A DNA stretch of 40,108 bases from JBKEAJ01 sp047972135 (lineage in GTDB: Bacteria > Bacteroidota > Bacteroidia > Bacteroidales > Prolixibacteraceae). Each line of letters begins with the position of its first letter. Position 1 is the first letter of the stretch. The stretch is from assembly GCA_047972135.1 (NCBI GenBank), contig JBKEAJ010000040.1, positions 1-40,108 of the forward strand, read 5' to 3'. This document shows positions 14,856 through 23,265 of the stretch, piece by piece. The position numbers and the translations under genes are program-made. The notes beneath the pieces are model-generated. The model had not been told where the DNA came from. It saw nothing but the letters and a program-made list of their open reading frames with translations, and did not search any database.

Positions 14856-16415
14856 TTAATAGACATCATACTTATTTTTCGGGCGAATATCCTTGTACCA
14901 TTGAAAATCACGCAAATACTTATCCTCTTCGGGCAAGAACTCTAAAGGGTAGAGAGTGCCTTCCACTTGGTTAATCAACTTGATTCTATCGATAGTTTTT
15001 TGTGGTGTCAGCCAGATTATCATTTCGCCGCTTTCAACCTTATTCACTCCCAGCAGGCTATGGTCTTCCTCCCGCATAAAGTACAATGATTCTGCATTTT
15101 TCGTTACGTCTACCCTATGCATATATCCTGAGTCTATATATGCAATCATATTAGTTCCTCGTATCTGATTATACTGTCCTTTCAAGGAATCGTCCACAGA
15201 CGTTATAAAGCTTTGATCTTCAAGGTTCACCACACTACTTTGCTTTCCTGTTTGTTTCATTTTTATGCGTTTGGACACAATTTGGTGTCCTCCATTCCAT
15301 ACAATTGGGTCGTATATCAATTCCATCGTAGAGTCTACGGTATGATAAATCAAAGAGTCGCACACACCTTGCACATCTTCTCGATAATATCGAGTTCCAT
15401 AGTATGCGAACATCACTTTCTTGTCTTTAACTGAATCGTCGGGCATTGATATAAGTGAGTCGGCGTGCAGAAACAAGGTATCTACTATGTTGGAGGAGTC
15501 TCTTTGTGTCATTAGTTTGAGTAAAGCTGAGTCTGTTGCGACAGCAACATCTCCAATTTTGTCGTACACAACTCTCTCTGAGGTTATAATAATATTTTGC
15601 TCCTTATCCTTAATCCAAACATTCTTATCAAAATTTACTATTCCTTTTTGGTCTATATAGTGAATAAAATCCCCTTTAAGAATCCTAGAGCTATTGTAGA
15701 CCATAGGATTTTTTGTTAGTCTCGACTCTCGTGTTGTCGTATTGTAGTATCCACCTTCGGCATAAATAGAGTCATTTTTTGTATATATATCGGTTGGTCC
15801 AACTATCGTGGCGACCTTAGTTTGCGTATTATAGTCCAAAGTATCCGAATATATCACAAAGTCCTTATTTGTAACGACTACATCTTTATTAAATACGGCA
15901 AGATTTTGGTTGACATAGTATGTTCCTGTTATACTGACTATTTCGTTAGCGGTATCGACAATTCGTCCACTATCAATATATTTTGCGATGTTGCTGACCA
16001 TATCAAAGTCAACATTATCAGAAAACAAGGTGTCAGATTTATTTTCAAGTTTCACATTTTGCCTAGCATGAGCAATCTCTCTATCACCATCGTAAGTAAG
16101 AGAGTCTGAATACAAGAAGAGTGTATCTCCTTGATTTATATGCACATTACTATAAGCATGGACAAGATTGGTATCAATATAAAAATATGCACTGTCGCAG
16201 TACATCAATGCACCTTTATGTTCAAACTGTACATTTCCGATGCAACGTCGAGCTTTGACAAAAGCCTCATCATAACTCATTGAATCGGAGTATATGAGTT
16301 TCACTCTTACTTTTTCTTTGCTCTGACTGTCATTGGAAGAAGTCATCATATTCTGCGAGAACAAAGAGCATGTAAGAGAACATACAAGTAGCAATAGTAG
16401 ATTTTTTTTCAGCAC
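14856..16415 (-). CDS. OstA-like (LptA/LptD-N domain) protein
   Basis: 519 residues with signal peptide MLKKNLLLLLVCSLTCSLFS. The body is a long run of beta-jellyroll repeats typical of OstA: MYCDSAYFYIDTNLVHAYSN, QGDTLFLYSDSLTYDGDRE, KSDTLFSDNVDFDM, NKDFVIYSDTLDYN, repeating roughly every 25-40 residues. Such domains bridge the periplasm in LPS transport (Lpt pathway). Most Bacteroidota have one such long OstA-like protein. It follows the MoxR gene by 6 bases and precedes the lysO halves by 6 bases. The match to LptA rather than LptD is inferred from the lack of a terminal barrel. Confidence 0.86.
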   Translation of the reverse strand: MLKKNLLLLLVCSLTCSLFSQNMMTSSNDSQSKEKVRVKLIYSDSMSYDEAFVKARRCIGNVQFEHKGALMYCDSAYFYIDTNLVHAYSNVHINQGDTLFLYSDSLTYDGDREIAHARQNVKLENKSDTLFSDNVDFDMVSNIAKYIDSGRIVDTANEIVSITGTYYVNQNLAVFNKDVVVTNKDFVIYSDTLDYNTQTKVATIVGPTDIYTKNDSIYAEGGYYNTTTRESRLTKNPMVYNSSRILKGDFIHYIDQKGIVNFDKNVWIKDKEQNIIITSERVVYDKIGDVAVATDSALLKLMTQRDSSNIVDTLFLHADSLISMPDDSVKDKKVMFAYYGTRYYREDVQGVCDSLIYHTVDSTMELIYDPIVWNGGHQIVSKRIKMKQTGKQSSVVNLEDQSFITSVDDSLKGQYNQIRGTNMIAYIDSGYMHRVDVTKNAESLYFMREEDHSLLGVNKVESGEMIIWLTPQKTIDRIKLINQVEGTLYPLEFLPEEDKYLRDFQWYKDIRPKNKYDVY

Positions 16416-16421
16416 TGCAAT

Positions 16422-17390
16422 TTATAAAAGTTCATTAATAATATCATCTACTGAAACCCGCTCAGCCTCTGCCACATAGTTTTTAATAATTCTATGTTGC
16501 AGTATATTTTTCGACACTGCTTTTACGTCCTCAATATCGGGCGAATATTTTCCATGCAAGGCAGCATGCGCTTTTGCTCCCAATATCAGATACTGCGAGG
16601 CTCGGGGTCCGGCTCCCCATTTAAGATATTTCTTACTGATTTCCGAAGCATTCACTCCGTCGGGGCGAGTAGCAGAGGCGAGCCATACAGCATACTCCAT
16701 CACACTGTCGTTTACGGGGATACTACGTACTAGGTTCTGATAATCAACAATTTGGGTTTTCGATATTACGGGATTCACCTCATAGCTTTTATCTGAAGTA
16801 GTATTTCTAACAATCGTAATTTCGTCTTCAACCGATGGGTAATCCAGCATTATGGAGAACATAAACCTATCAAGTTGTGCTTCGGGTAGCGGATATGTTC
16901 CTTCTTGTTCTATTGGGTTTTGTGTTGCCAACACAAAGAAAGGCTCGTCGAGTTTATAATGATTTCCAGCAGCCGTTACAGAGTGTTCCTGCATAGCTTC
17001 AAGCAGTGCCGACTGTGTTTTTGGCGGCGTTCTATTAATCTCGTCTGCGAGCAGTACATTTGTAAATATCGGACCTTTGATAAACTTAAAGTGTCTATCT
17101 TCGCCTAAAATCTCGGCTCCCACGATGTCGGAAGGCATTAGGTCGGGAGTAAACTGTATTCGGTTGTGTTCAAGACCCAAAGATTTGGAGACAGTATTCA
17201 CAAGCAGTGTTTTTGCAAGTCCTGGCACACCGATAAGCAGGCAATGCCCCTGACTAAACAGAGCCGTCAACACTTGCTCAATCACCTCATCTTGACCATA
17301 TACAATCTTTTTTATTTCAATTTTCAAATTTTCAAAGGTACTCTGTAAAAAATTTACAGCTTCGACGCTACCACCCTTACTCATATTCAT
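16422..17390 (-). CDS. MoxR-family AAA ATPase
   Basis: 322 residues, cytoplasmic chaperone-like ATPase thought to help mature other proteins. Walker A GVPGLAKT at about 54-61; Walker B with the following box LLADEINRTPPKTQSALLEAM; sensor 1 FVLATQNPIEQEGTYPLPEA; arginine finger in QLDRFMF; sensor 2 region GAGPRASQYLILGAKAHA. All ATPase motifs are intact. MoxR genes usually stand next to a DUF58 and von Willebrand-A operon; here none is nearby, and the neighbours are SurA-type and OstA-like genes, so its client is not indicated. Confidence 0.93.
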   Translation of the reverse strand: MNMSKGGSVEAVNFLQSTFENLKIEIKKIVYGQDEVIEQVLTALFSQGHCLLIGVPGLAKTLLVNTVSKSLGLEHNRIQFTPDLMPSDIVGAEILGEDRHFKFIKGPIFTNVLLADEINRTPPKTQSALLEAMQEHSVTAAGNHYKLDEPFFVLATQNPIEQEGTYPLPEAQLDRFMFSIMLDYPSVEDEITIVRNTTSDKSYEVNPVISKTQIVDYQNLVRSIPVNDSVMEYAVWLASATRPDGVNASEISKKYLKWGAGPRASQYLILGAKAHAALHGKYSPDIEDVKAVSKNILQHRIIKNYVAEAERVSVDDIINELL

Positions 17391-17411
17391 TATATTTGTG
17401 TAAATACTAAT

Positions 17412-18767
17412 CTATTTAATCCAGTTTTTATACTTAAACTGACAAGTTTGATACAGGGGGTCGATGGTGATATAAGTTTTCTTTTGTCGTTCACTAATCC
17501 ACTCCCCCATCACTTCTTGTTTCTTTTTTGACAGATAAAACTCACTCAGCAACACGTAGTCATCTTGCAGATTTGCTTTGTGGGCAGGGATTCTATTATC
17601 GAGTTTCACGAGCTTGTATGTTGCCTGTCCGTTTGTCTTATCGATGTTGTAAAAAGGGTTGGAGATTTCACCAATTTTCATACCGCTAAGCTCCTTACTG
17701 TCAGTTCCGTCCACATCTGTCAGCGACAATTTAGACTCCATATTATTACCCAGAACCAGTCCCCCGTTTACTCTTGTATTTTTATTGGTTGAGTATAACA
17801 AGGCGGCATCCTCAAACTTGATATTATCTTTTCTTATTTCGTTGGCAACACTGTCTAGTAGTTTCTCTGCCTTAGTCAGTTCTTCGGCAGAAGGTTTTGG
17901 AATCAGTATTATATGGCGGGTATTAATAAGTTCATTTTTTCTCTCAATAACCTGAATAAGGTGATAACCGAATTCACTTTTCACCACGTTTGATATTTTA
18001 TCTCCTTTAAGGTTAAATGCTGCATCTGCATACTCTTTATCCAGTTGTCCTCTACCCAGAAATCCGAGTTCTCCGCCTTTCTGAGCCGTGCCGTCTTGCG
18101 AGTACAATAGAGCTATCGTTTCGAAAGAGCGTTCGCCACTTTCGATTTGCTTTTTAAAATTACGCAGTCGGGCTTTTATTTTATTCTCCTCTTCTAGGGT
18201 GATTTCGGGTTTTCTGACAATTTCTCTATATTCGATTTGGTCAGGCACTTCTGGCAGGTCATCTTTATCTTGGTCTCTGTATGCATGGCGTACTTCGGCG
18301 GGTGTTATTGTAACATCCTTAAGGATTTTCCTATTCATTTCCTGAGTGAAAAGCATCGTTCTGATATTCAGTCTCAATTCGGCTCTGATATGAGAAATAG
18401 GTCTACGAAATTCTTTTTCTACTGCTTCTACCGAACCCAGGTAGTTAACAAACTGATTGATACGGTCTTCTAGGGATTGATTAATTTGTTTATCCGTAAT
18501 TTCAATTGTAGAATCCAGCTCCGCTTCTGCCATCAGCAGTTTTTCTGTGAGGAGTTCCTCAAACACCTCGCATCTGAGATCTCCATCGCTGACGCGTCCT
18601 GTACTTTTCTCTGCCAAAAACCTATTTTCTACATCCGATTTAAGTATAATTTCATTTCCTACTACTGCTACTACTTGGTCGATTGAGTTGTTTTGTGCAT
18701 TTAGAGCATTTGTAAATAGCACTAACAGCAAAGTTGTTACTATCTTGCTCATCCATTTAATTGTCAT
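17412..18767 (-). CDS. SurA-type periplasmic peptidyl-prolyl isomerase
   Basis: 451 residues. The signal peptide KIVTTLLLVLFTNALNAQ precedes a SurA-like chaperone domain (QVVAVVGNEIILKSDVENRF) and two parvulin domains: the first around residues 170-270 (LYSQDGTAQKGGELGFLGRG, NVVKSEFGYHLIQVIE), the second around 280-390 (TRHIILIP, LYSTNKNTRVNGG). It assists outer-membrane protein folding. Two starts fit: ATG 18,767 overlaps the preceding gene by 11 bases; ATG 18,752 starts just after that gene's stop and gives a more usual signal peptide. It follows a second folding-factor gene. Confidence 0.9.
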   Translation of the reverse strand: MTIKWMSKIVTTLLLVLFTNALNAQNNSIDQVVAVVGNEIILKSDVENRFLAEKSTGRVSDGDLRCEVFEELLTEKLLMAEAELDSTIEITDKQINQSLEDRINQFVNYLGSVEAVEKEFRRPISHIRAELRLNIRTMLFTQEMNRKILKDVTITPAEVRHAYRDQDKDDLPEVPDQIEYREIVRKPEITLEEENKIKARLRNFKKQIESGERSFETIALLYSQDGTAQKGGELGFLGRGQLDKEYADAAFNLKGDKISNVVKSEFGYHLIQVIERKNELINTRHIILIPKPSAEELTKAEKLLDSVANEIRKDNIKFEDAALLYSTNKNTRVNGGLVLGNNMESKLSLTDVDGTDSKELSGMKIGEISNPFYNIDKTNGQATYKLVKLDNRIPAHKANLQDDYVLLSEFYLSKKKQEVMGEWISERQKKTYITIDPLYQTCQFKYKNWIK

Positions 18768-19632
18768 AAATTTCAGCTTTTTTATTTTTTACGGCATCAA
18801 CGTATATGCGCCTTTCTAAATCGTCTATATATTTTTTCTTTTTCTGATACTTCAATAGCTCCTTGATATTATCTCTATGGTACTCCAAAGGAGCGGTTTC
18901 CCCTTTGTTCCATACACTCTTGACATATAATGCAGAATACATATCATCACTGACATCTTCGAGTTTAGCATATCCTTTCACACTCTGAAGATTTGCGTAT
19001 CTTGGAAAATACACCCTCACCTTATCGGCGGTCAGAAACAGTATCGGCTTAATATCTACTTTAAATTCTGTTATTTTAGAACACATTTCCAATGCATCCT
19101 TATAATTTTGTTCACCTCCCATAGCAATCTTCCTCAAAATTGGCTGCATCTGCGAAGTATTTGCTTTTGGATATGAAACATACGCCCCCTCAACAAGATA
19201 ATCCTCTAGCTTAAAATCATTCTCGTTGGAGCTATAAAAATTACTGACCTCGATATCTGATATACTAACATCTGAGCTGTCCTTAACAAATAAGTTTTTT
19301 TTATATGCAGAAAGTACCAGCTGTTTTACATAGTCGTCAATCATTCTATTCAACTTCTCTGTGGGGATAACTTTCTCAGACATCGCTATTTCAAACAGCA
19401 ATTGGTCTTGCACCCATTGTTTCACAAAATGTTCTTTCCTTGCATTGTACATTATGGAATCTTCAGACGAAGAGATAAATATGTAATTCTCTAGGTCTGT
19501 TTCGGTCAATATTTTATTGCCGACCTTTGCAAGTATTCTATTATTACTTTCCTTATTGTCAGAGTTCTTCACATCACACGAGATGCAAAATCCTGTTACA
19601 AATAGTAATACTACGGAAAGAATACTTTTCAT
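18757..19632 (-). CDS. SurA-N-like periplasmic lipoprotein (PpiC-family relative)
   Basis: 291 residues. The lipoprotein signal MKSILSVVLLFVTGFCISC puts the lipid on Cys19. The N-terminal part (ILAKVGNKILTETDLENYIF, QWVQDQLLFEIA) matches the chaperone domain of SurA/PpiC proteins. The second half (FKLEDYLVEGAYVSYPKA and onward) sits where a parvulin domain normally is, but the motifs are too weak for me to claim isomerase activity. The gene lies between the IMPDH-like gene (18 bases upstream) and the two-parvulin SurA-type gene (overlapping), so it is probably a chaperone working with it. Confidence 0.72.
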   Translation of the reverse strand: MKSILSVVLLFVTGFCISCDVKNSDNKESNNRILAKVGNKILTETDLENYIFISSSEDSIMYNARKEHFVKQWVQDQLLFEIAMSEKVIPTEKLNRMIDDYVKQLVLSAYKKNLFVKDSSDVSISDIEVSNFYSSNENDFKLEDYLVEGAYVSYPKANTSQMQPILRKIAMGGEQNYKDALEMCSKITEFKVDIKPILFLTADKVRVYFPRYANLQSVKGYAKLEDVSDDMYSALYVKSVWNKGETAPLEYHRDNIKELLKYQKKKKYIDDLERRIYVDAVKNKKAEIYDN

Positions 19633-19650
19633 TATAAACTGTTTTATTTC

Positions 19651-20907
19651 TTAAGATTTTGACAGCAAAGTAGTCGTATTCAACATAAACTTGCTTTGCT
19701 TAAACGACTTCAAATTATCGTTGCCACTGTAGCACACTCCTTTCCTTACAAACACGGCAAGTCTCTCGATATGTTTTATCAAGACCTCCTCCTCACACTT
19801 GTCTGCGTTGTCTATCAGGTTGTTAAGCCACAAAGCATCAACTCCCGTCGCCAAAGATTTCACCATATTTCCTTCATTTTTTAATCCTCCTGACAATAGC
19901 AACGAAATATCTGAATGTTTAATTGCCTTATACACATTATAAATTGCTGTTGGCAGGGGAACTCCTACTCCAATTTTTCTATTCGCATCTTTGGTTCTTT
20001 GTCCAACAACAACACCATCAACTCCTGCCAGCAGATGGTCTGTAGCTCCTGCAGAGCTTGTTATATTCTCAATCAATATTTCCAACTTTGGAAAATCCAA
20101 TTTCAAATGTTTTATTTCCTCAAGCACCCATTTTGAATGAGGATGTTCATACTCAATTATTACCGCATCGACTCCTGCTTCATTCAGCACTCCTACCTCT
20201 TCATCAATATTCTCGGTCGATGCAACTTTAGAAACTATCATTAGAGAACCATCCTCACACCTATTTGCCAAAGGATACTTTTCATATTCATCTAAAATAC
20301 TACAACTCGTATATCCCTCAACCTCACCGGTCTCTGGCTCTATCACGACAGCACTCTTATACTCACCAAATGCCAATTTAAATATCTCTATTTTTGAACT
20401 GAGCTTAACGACATTTACCCCTTGCTTGTACTTATCGGGTAGCCCCCCGACTTTCAACACTCTATATTCATTTAGTGATAAAGCACTTACACCTTCTACG
20501 ACATATTGAAACTTCCCATCCTCTCCAAGTACAACAATCCGACTGCCAGGCAGCTTACTAATAAGTTTTATAACATGCTCTACCTCTGTATCTTCATTCA
20601 CACAGAAGAACTTGCCTGAATATAGACCTTTATTTTTCTTGAGGGATTTAATATATTCGACCCTAGTTTTTAAATCCAGATTGCTACCAAGTACACCTAC
20701 TCCACCCTGCTGTGCTATAATCTCTGTCAGGTGTATATTCTGAAAATTATTTACCTCAAGAACAAAAGGCAACTGCATACAGAAACTACGCGAGAAACGT
20801 GCAGAAATATCCACATCCTCATACTTAGTCTTGCTGTACATTGGAAGTATTAAGACACTATCGTAGTCTACTCCCTCCTCTAATATCTTTTCAGTTATAA
20901 ACGACAT
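19651..20907 (-). CDS. IMP dehydrogenase-like protein lacking the catalytic residues (probable pseudoenzyme)
   Basis: 418 residues (IMPDH about 490). Fold landmarks persist: MSFITEKILEEGVDYDSVLI, QQGGVGVLGSN (66-76), a CBS-like middle (about 95-215), LNEAGVDAVIIEYEHPHSKW (241-260), GVGVPLPTAIYNVYKA and LSGGLKNEGNMVKSLATG. The catalytic loop GxGSICTT is replaced by GQRTKDANRKI and is shorter, with no Cys. The IMP-binding DGG is SGG; AAMDTVTE is LEVNNFQN; DTAHGHS is EYEHPHS; the flap between the barrel and YSGNDNLKSFKQSKF is deleted. It probably cannot make XMP. The reading frame is intact, so it is a gene and not debris. It is followed by the two folding-factor genes. Confidence 0.85.
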   Translation of the reverse strand: MSFITEKILEEGVDYDSVLILPMYSKTKYEDVDISARFSRSFCMQLPFVLEVNNFQNIHLTEIIAQQGGVGVLGSNLDLKTRVEYIKSLKKNKGLYSGKFFCVNEDTEVEHVIKLISKLPGSRIVVLGEDGKFQYVVEGVSALSLNEYRVLKVGGLPDKYKQGVNVVKLSSKIEIFKLAFGEYKSAVVIEPETGEVEGYTSCSILDEYEKYPLANRCEDGSLMIVSKVASTENIDEEVGVLNEAGVDAVIIEYEHPHSKWVLEEIKHLKLDFPKLEILIENITSSAGATDHLLAGVDGVVVGQRTKDANRKIGVGVPLPTAIYNVYKAIKHSDISLLLSGGLKNEGNMVKSLATGVDALWLNNLIDNADKCEEEVLIKHIERLAVFVRKGVCYSGNDNLKSFKQSKFMLNTTTLLSKS

Positions 20908-20934
20908 TAATAAATTTCTGACAGTTTAATCGGA

Positions 20935-20942
20935 CAAATTTA
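20935..20942 (-). promoter_or_regulatory. -7 box of the IMPDH-like/SurA-type gene run
   Basis: TAAATTTG on the minus strand, exact TAnnTTTG, 27 bases upstream of the ATG at 20,907 in the 61-base gap after the channel gene. No TTG at the usual distance. Confidence 0.45.
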
Positions 20943-20968
20943 CAAAAAAAGAGCAATTATGGAAGAGC

Positions 20969-21808
20969 TTAGTTTAATTTTTCACCACAATTGTGGCAAT
21001 ACTTAGCTCCGACATTATGTGTCTCAGTACCACACGACATACAAAGAGGATGCCCAGCTATCTCAGGTGGTTTATTATCTCGTTTTGCAATATTAGCAGT
21101 TACTATTCCAGTTGGGACTGCAATAATTCCGTAGCCCATAATCATTACAAAAGAAGCGAGAAACTGTCCGAGTGGTGTTCCGGGAGATATATCGCCATAA
21201 CCGACGGTGGTCAGAGTAACAATAGTCCAATAAATAGCGGTTGGAATACTTGTAAATCCATGCTCAGGTCCCTCTATTACGTACATCAACGACCCTATAA
21301 ACACAGTGCTTATAAGAACGAAATACATAAAAACAAGGATTTTCCCTCGACTTGCATACATCGCCTCTCTTAGATGGATAGACTGCCCTGTAAATTGAGG
21401 GTGATTTAATATTTTAAACAAGCGTATCAACCGAAATGCTCTTACAATCGCCAGTACGCTTGTTCCCGTCAGCACTAAAGATAAATACATCGGAAGTACG
21501 GCAATAAAATCAATAATTCCATAGAAACTAAAAATATATTTTCGAGGCTTATCAATAGAAAGGACTCGCAAAATGTATTCAAGGGAGAAGAATATCGTAA
21601 TAAGCCATTCTAATGCAAGTACAAGATTGTGATATTTAGTATCGATTTCTTCAACCGTCTCAAGCATCACGACAACTACACTAAGCAGTATCACACCCAG
21701 TAAGATCAAATCAAACAAGCGTCCTGCTTTGGTGCTTGTTCCATATATCACTATATTAATCTCCTGTCGGAGTTTATTCCATTTGGATTTATTTCTTTTA
21801 TTATCCAA
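20969..21808 (-). CDS. Voltage-gated potassium channel-like ion transporter with C-terminal zinc ribbon
   Basis: 279 residues. Six membrane segments fit the Kv fold: S1 about 25-48, S4 with the arginine ladder VRAFRLIRLFKIL, pore helix and selectivity filter TLTTVGYGDISPGT, then S6 FLASFVMIMGYGIIAVPTGI. A K+ filter (TVGYGD) is intact. After S6 the protein ends with CMSCGTETHNVGAKYCHNCG, two CxxC pairs forming a probable zinc ribbon. Start MDNKRNKSKWNKLRQEINIV is 84 bases downstream of a strong promoter. Physiological role: K+ leak or membrane-potential response. Confidence 0.92.
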   Translation of the reverse strand: MDNKRNKSKWNKLRQEINIVIYGTSTKAGRLFDLILLGVILLSVVVVMLETVEEIDTKYHNLVLALEWLITIFFSLEYILRVLSIDKPRKYIFSFYGIIDFIAVLPMYLSLVLTGTSVLAIVRAFRLIRLFKILNHPQFTGQSIHLREAMYASRGKILVFMYFVLISTVFIGSLMYVIEGPEHGFTSIPTAIYWTIVTLTTVGYGDISPGTPLGQFLASFVMIMGYGIIAVPTGIVTANIAKRDNKPPEIAGHPLCMSCGTETHNVGAKYCHNCGEKLN

Positions 21809-21891
21809 AACCCTATATATTTATTTTTCCGATTACTCCATCAGTTTCTCAAAATCGAATACGTTTTCATTTGTACCTATCTTTAATCCCC

Positions 21892-21921
21892 CAAAAGTAG
21901 GATTTATTCTTAAGTTCTCAA
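21892..21921 (-). promoter_or_regulatory. Bacteroidota promoter of the potassium channel gene
   Basis: On the minus strand TTG (21,921-21,919), a 19-base spacer, then TACTTTTG (21,899-21,892). Both boxes and the spacing match the Bacteroidota consensus; it is the best promoter in the window. It leaves a leader of roughly 75-80 bases. Confidence 0.65.
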
Positions 21922-22058
21922 AATTCGCTTATAGGGTGTTCTTTTTCGTTTTACTGCTTAGATTTTGTTGGCAATCACTTAGCCAGCACATTGATATTCA
22001 GATATATTCTTATGCACCTAAAGTAAAATTCATCAAATATAATATCTCAAAATTTCAT

Positions 22059-22066
22059 TATCTTTG
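22059..22066 (+). promoter_or_regulatory. -7 box of the FMN/Fe-S-nitroreductase pair
   Basis: TATCTTTG, exact TAnnTTTG, 23 bases before the ATG at 22,090. No TTG is seen 19-20 bases upstream. Confidence 0.45.
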
Positions 22067-22089
22067 CAAGTGCAAACATCATTAAATTA

Positions 22090-23265
22090 ATGAAAGTAGT
22101 AAAAAGAGTTCTCGCTATATTTATAAAGCTTGCAACGATAGCACTTGTTTTTGGCATCGCCATTGCCTACCAAGGACGTTTTCTTGGTCATAATATCAAA
22201 TATGAAAACGATACGGAGCTAGATTTGCCGAGCATCGAGGCTATCAAAACACTTATTCCCGAAGCTGCAAGTTTCAGACCTGTCGCCTCTGTGTGGGAAA
22301 TATCCGATTCTAAGCATCAGATTATAGGGACATTAGAATTTCCTCAGAAGGGGACAGCCGAAGGCTTTGGTGGTAACATTAACTTTGCACTGGTGGTAGA
22401 TTCGGAAAGTACAGTTCGAGGTTTAATTTTGCTGGGACACAGCGAAAGTTCTGAATATATAGAACAACTTGCCAAAGCAGGACTCTTCAATTCATGGGAT
22501 GGCAAGAACATATCAGAACTCCGCAACTCTAAGATTGACATTATATCTGGAGCATCCATAAGCAGCAAGGCAATAATAAACGGAGTGAATAAAATATCGG
22601 AAGCCTACAATCCATCGGCAATAGAGACAATAAAAAATCAAAATGAAAAGGCAGACATCAGCATACCCATGATTTTAGGCTGGATATGGCTGATTTTCAT
22701 ACTCTTCAATTTCTTGAAACCTCAGGTATTCAAAAAATACAGACTATACATAAAGATTATTACAGTTCTTTTATTCGGATTTATACTAACCAAATTCATC
22801 TCTCTCTACCTCATCTATAATTGGTTGATGAATGGTTGGTCTGGCGAAGGGAAACTACTTATGCTTGCAATAATAGTCTTATCGATTATTTTACCAATCC
22901 TTACAGGCAAATCATTCTATTGTGGCTATTACTGTCCCTACGGAAACCTCCAAGACCTTGCAAACAAACTAGTTAAGAAGAATATAAAAATTCCGCCCAG
23001 AGTTTATTCAATTCTGAAGTATCTGAGAGAAGCTATCTTTTTCGCCCTCCTATTTATGCTTTGGCTGGGCATTTACTTCGATTTGACAGTGCTTGAGCCC
23101 TTTTCTGCTTTTTCTTATAAGATTGTCGGCAACTGGGTAATGGGACTGGCAATTATATTTGTCGTTTTATCTATATTTATACCGAGGGCATGGTGTCGTT
23201 TTTTCTGTCCGACAGGCTTGACTTTGGACACCTTAAAAACAAAGAATCAAAATATGAAAATATGA
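22090..23265 (+). CDS. Membrane FMN-binding/4Fe-4S protein (NosR/NapH-like)
   Basis: 391 residues. One membrane segment (about 9-26) precedes an FMN-binding domain (about 60-175). Its flavinylation motif is DIISGAS, with Ser156 the likely residue for FMN linkage through phosphodiester. Five further membrane segments follow (about 194-210, 220-242, 256-272, 312-330, 348-365), with the two polyferredoxin-like CxxxCP motifs CGYYCPYG (278-285) and CRFFCPTG (369-376). This layout resembles NosR and related proteins that carry electrons across the inner membrane. The stop overlaps the nitroreductase start by ATGA, so the two work together. A flavin transferase (ApbE) is required but is not in this window. 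Confidence 0.88.
   Translation: MKVVKRVLAIFIKLATIALVFGIAIAYQGRFLGHNIKYENDTELDLPSIEAIKTLIPEAASFRPVASVWEISDSKHQIIGTLEFPQKGTAEGFGGNINFALVVDSESTVRGLILLGHSESSEYIEQLAKAGLFNSWDGKNISELRNSKIDIISGASISSKAIINGVNKISEAYNPSAIETIKNQNEKADISIPMILGWIWLIFILFNFLKPQVFKKYRLYIKIITVLLFGFILTKFISLYLIYNWLMNGWSGEGKLLMLAIIVLSIILPILTGKSFYCGYYCPYGNLQDLANKLVKKNIKIPPRVYSILKYLREAIFFALLFMLWLGIYFDLTVLEPFSAFSYKIVGNWVMGLAIIFVVLSIFIPRAWCRFFCPTGLTLDTLKTKNQNMKI

Noticed and set aside
16422..17390. MoxR gene as part of a MoxR/DUF58/vWA aerotolerance-type operon
   Set aside because: No DUF58 or von Willebrand-A gene is next to it.
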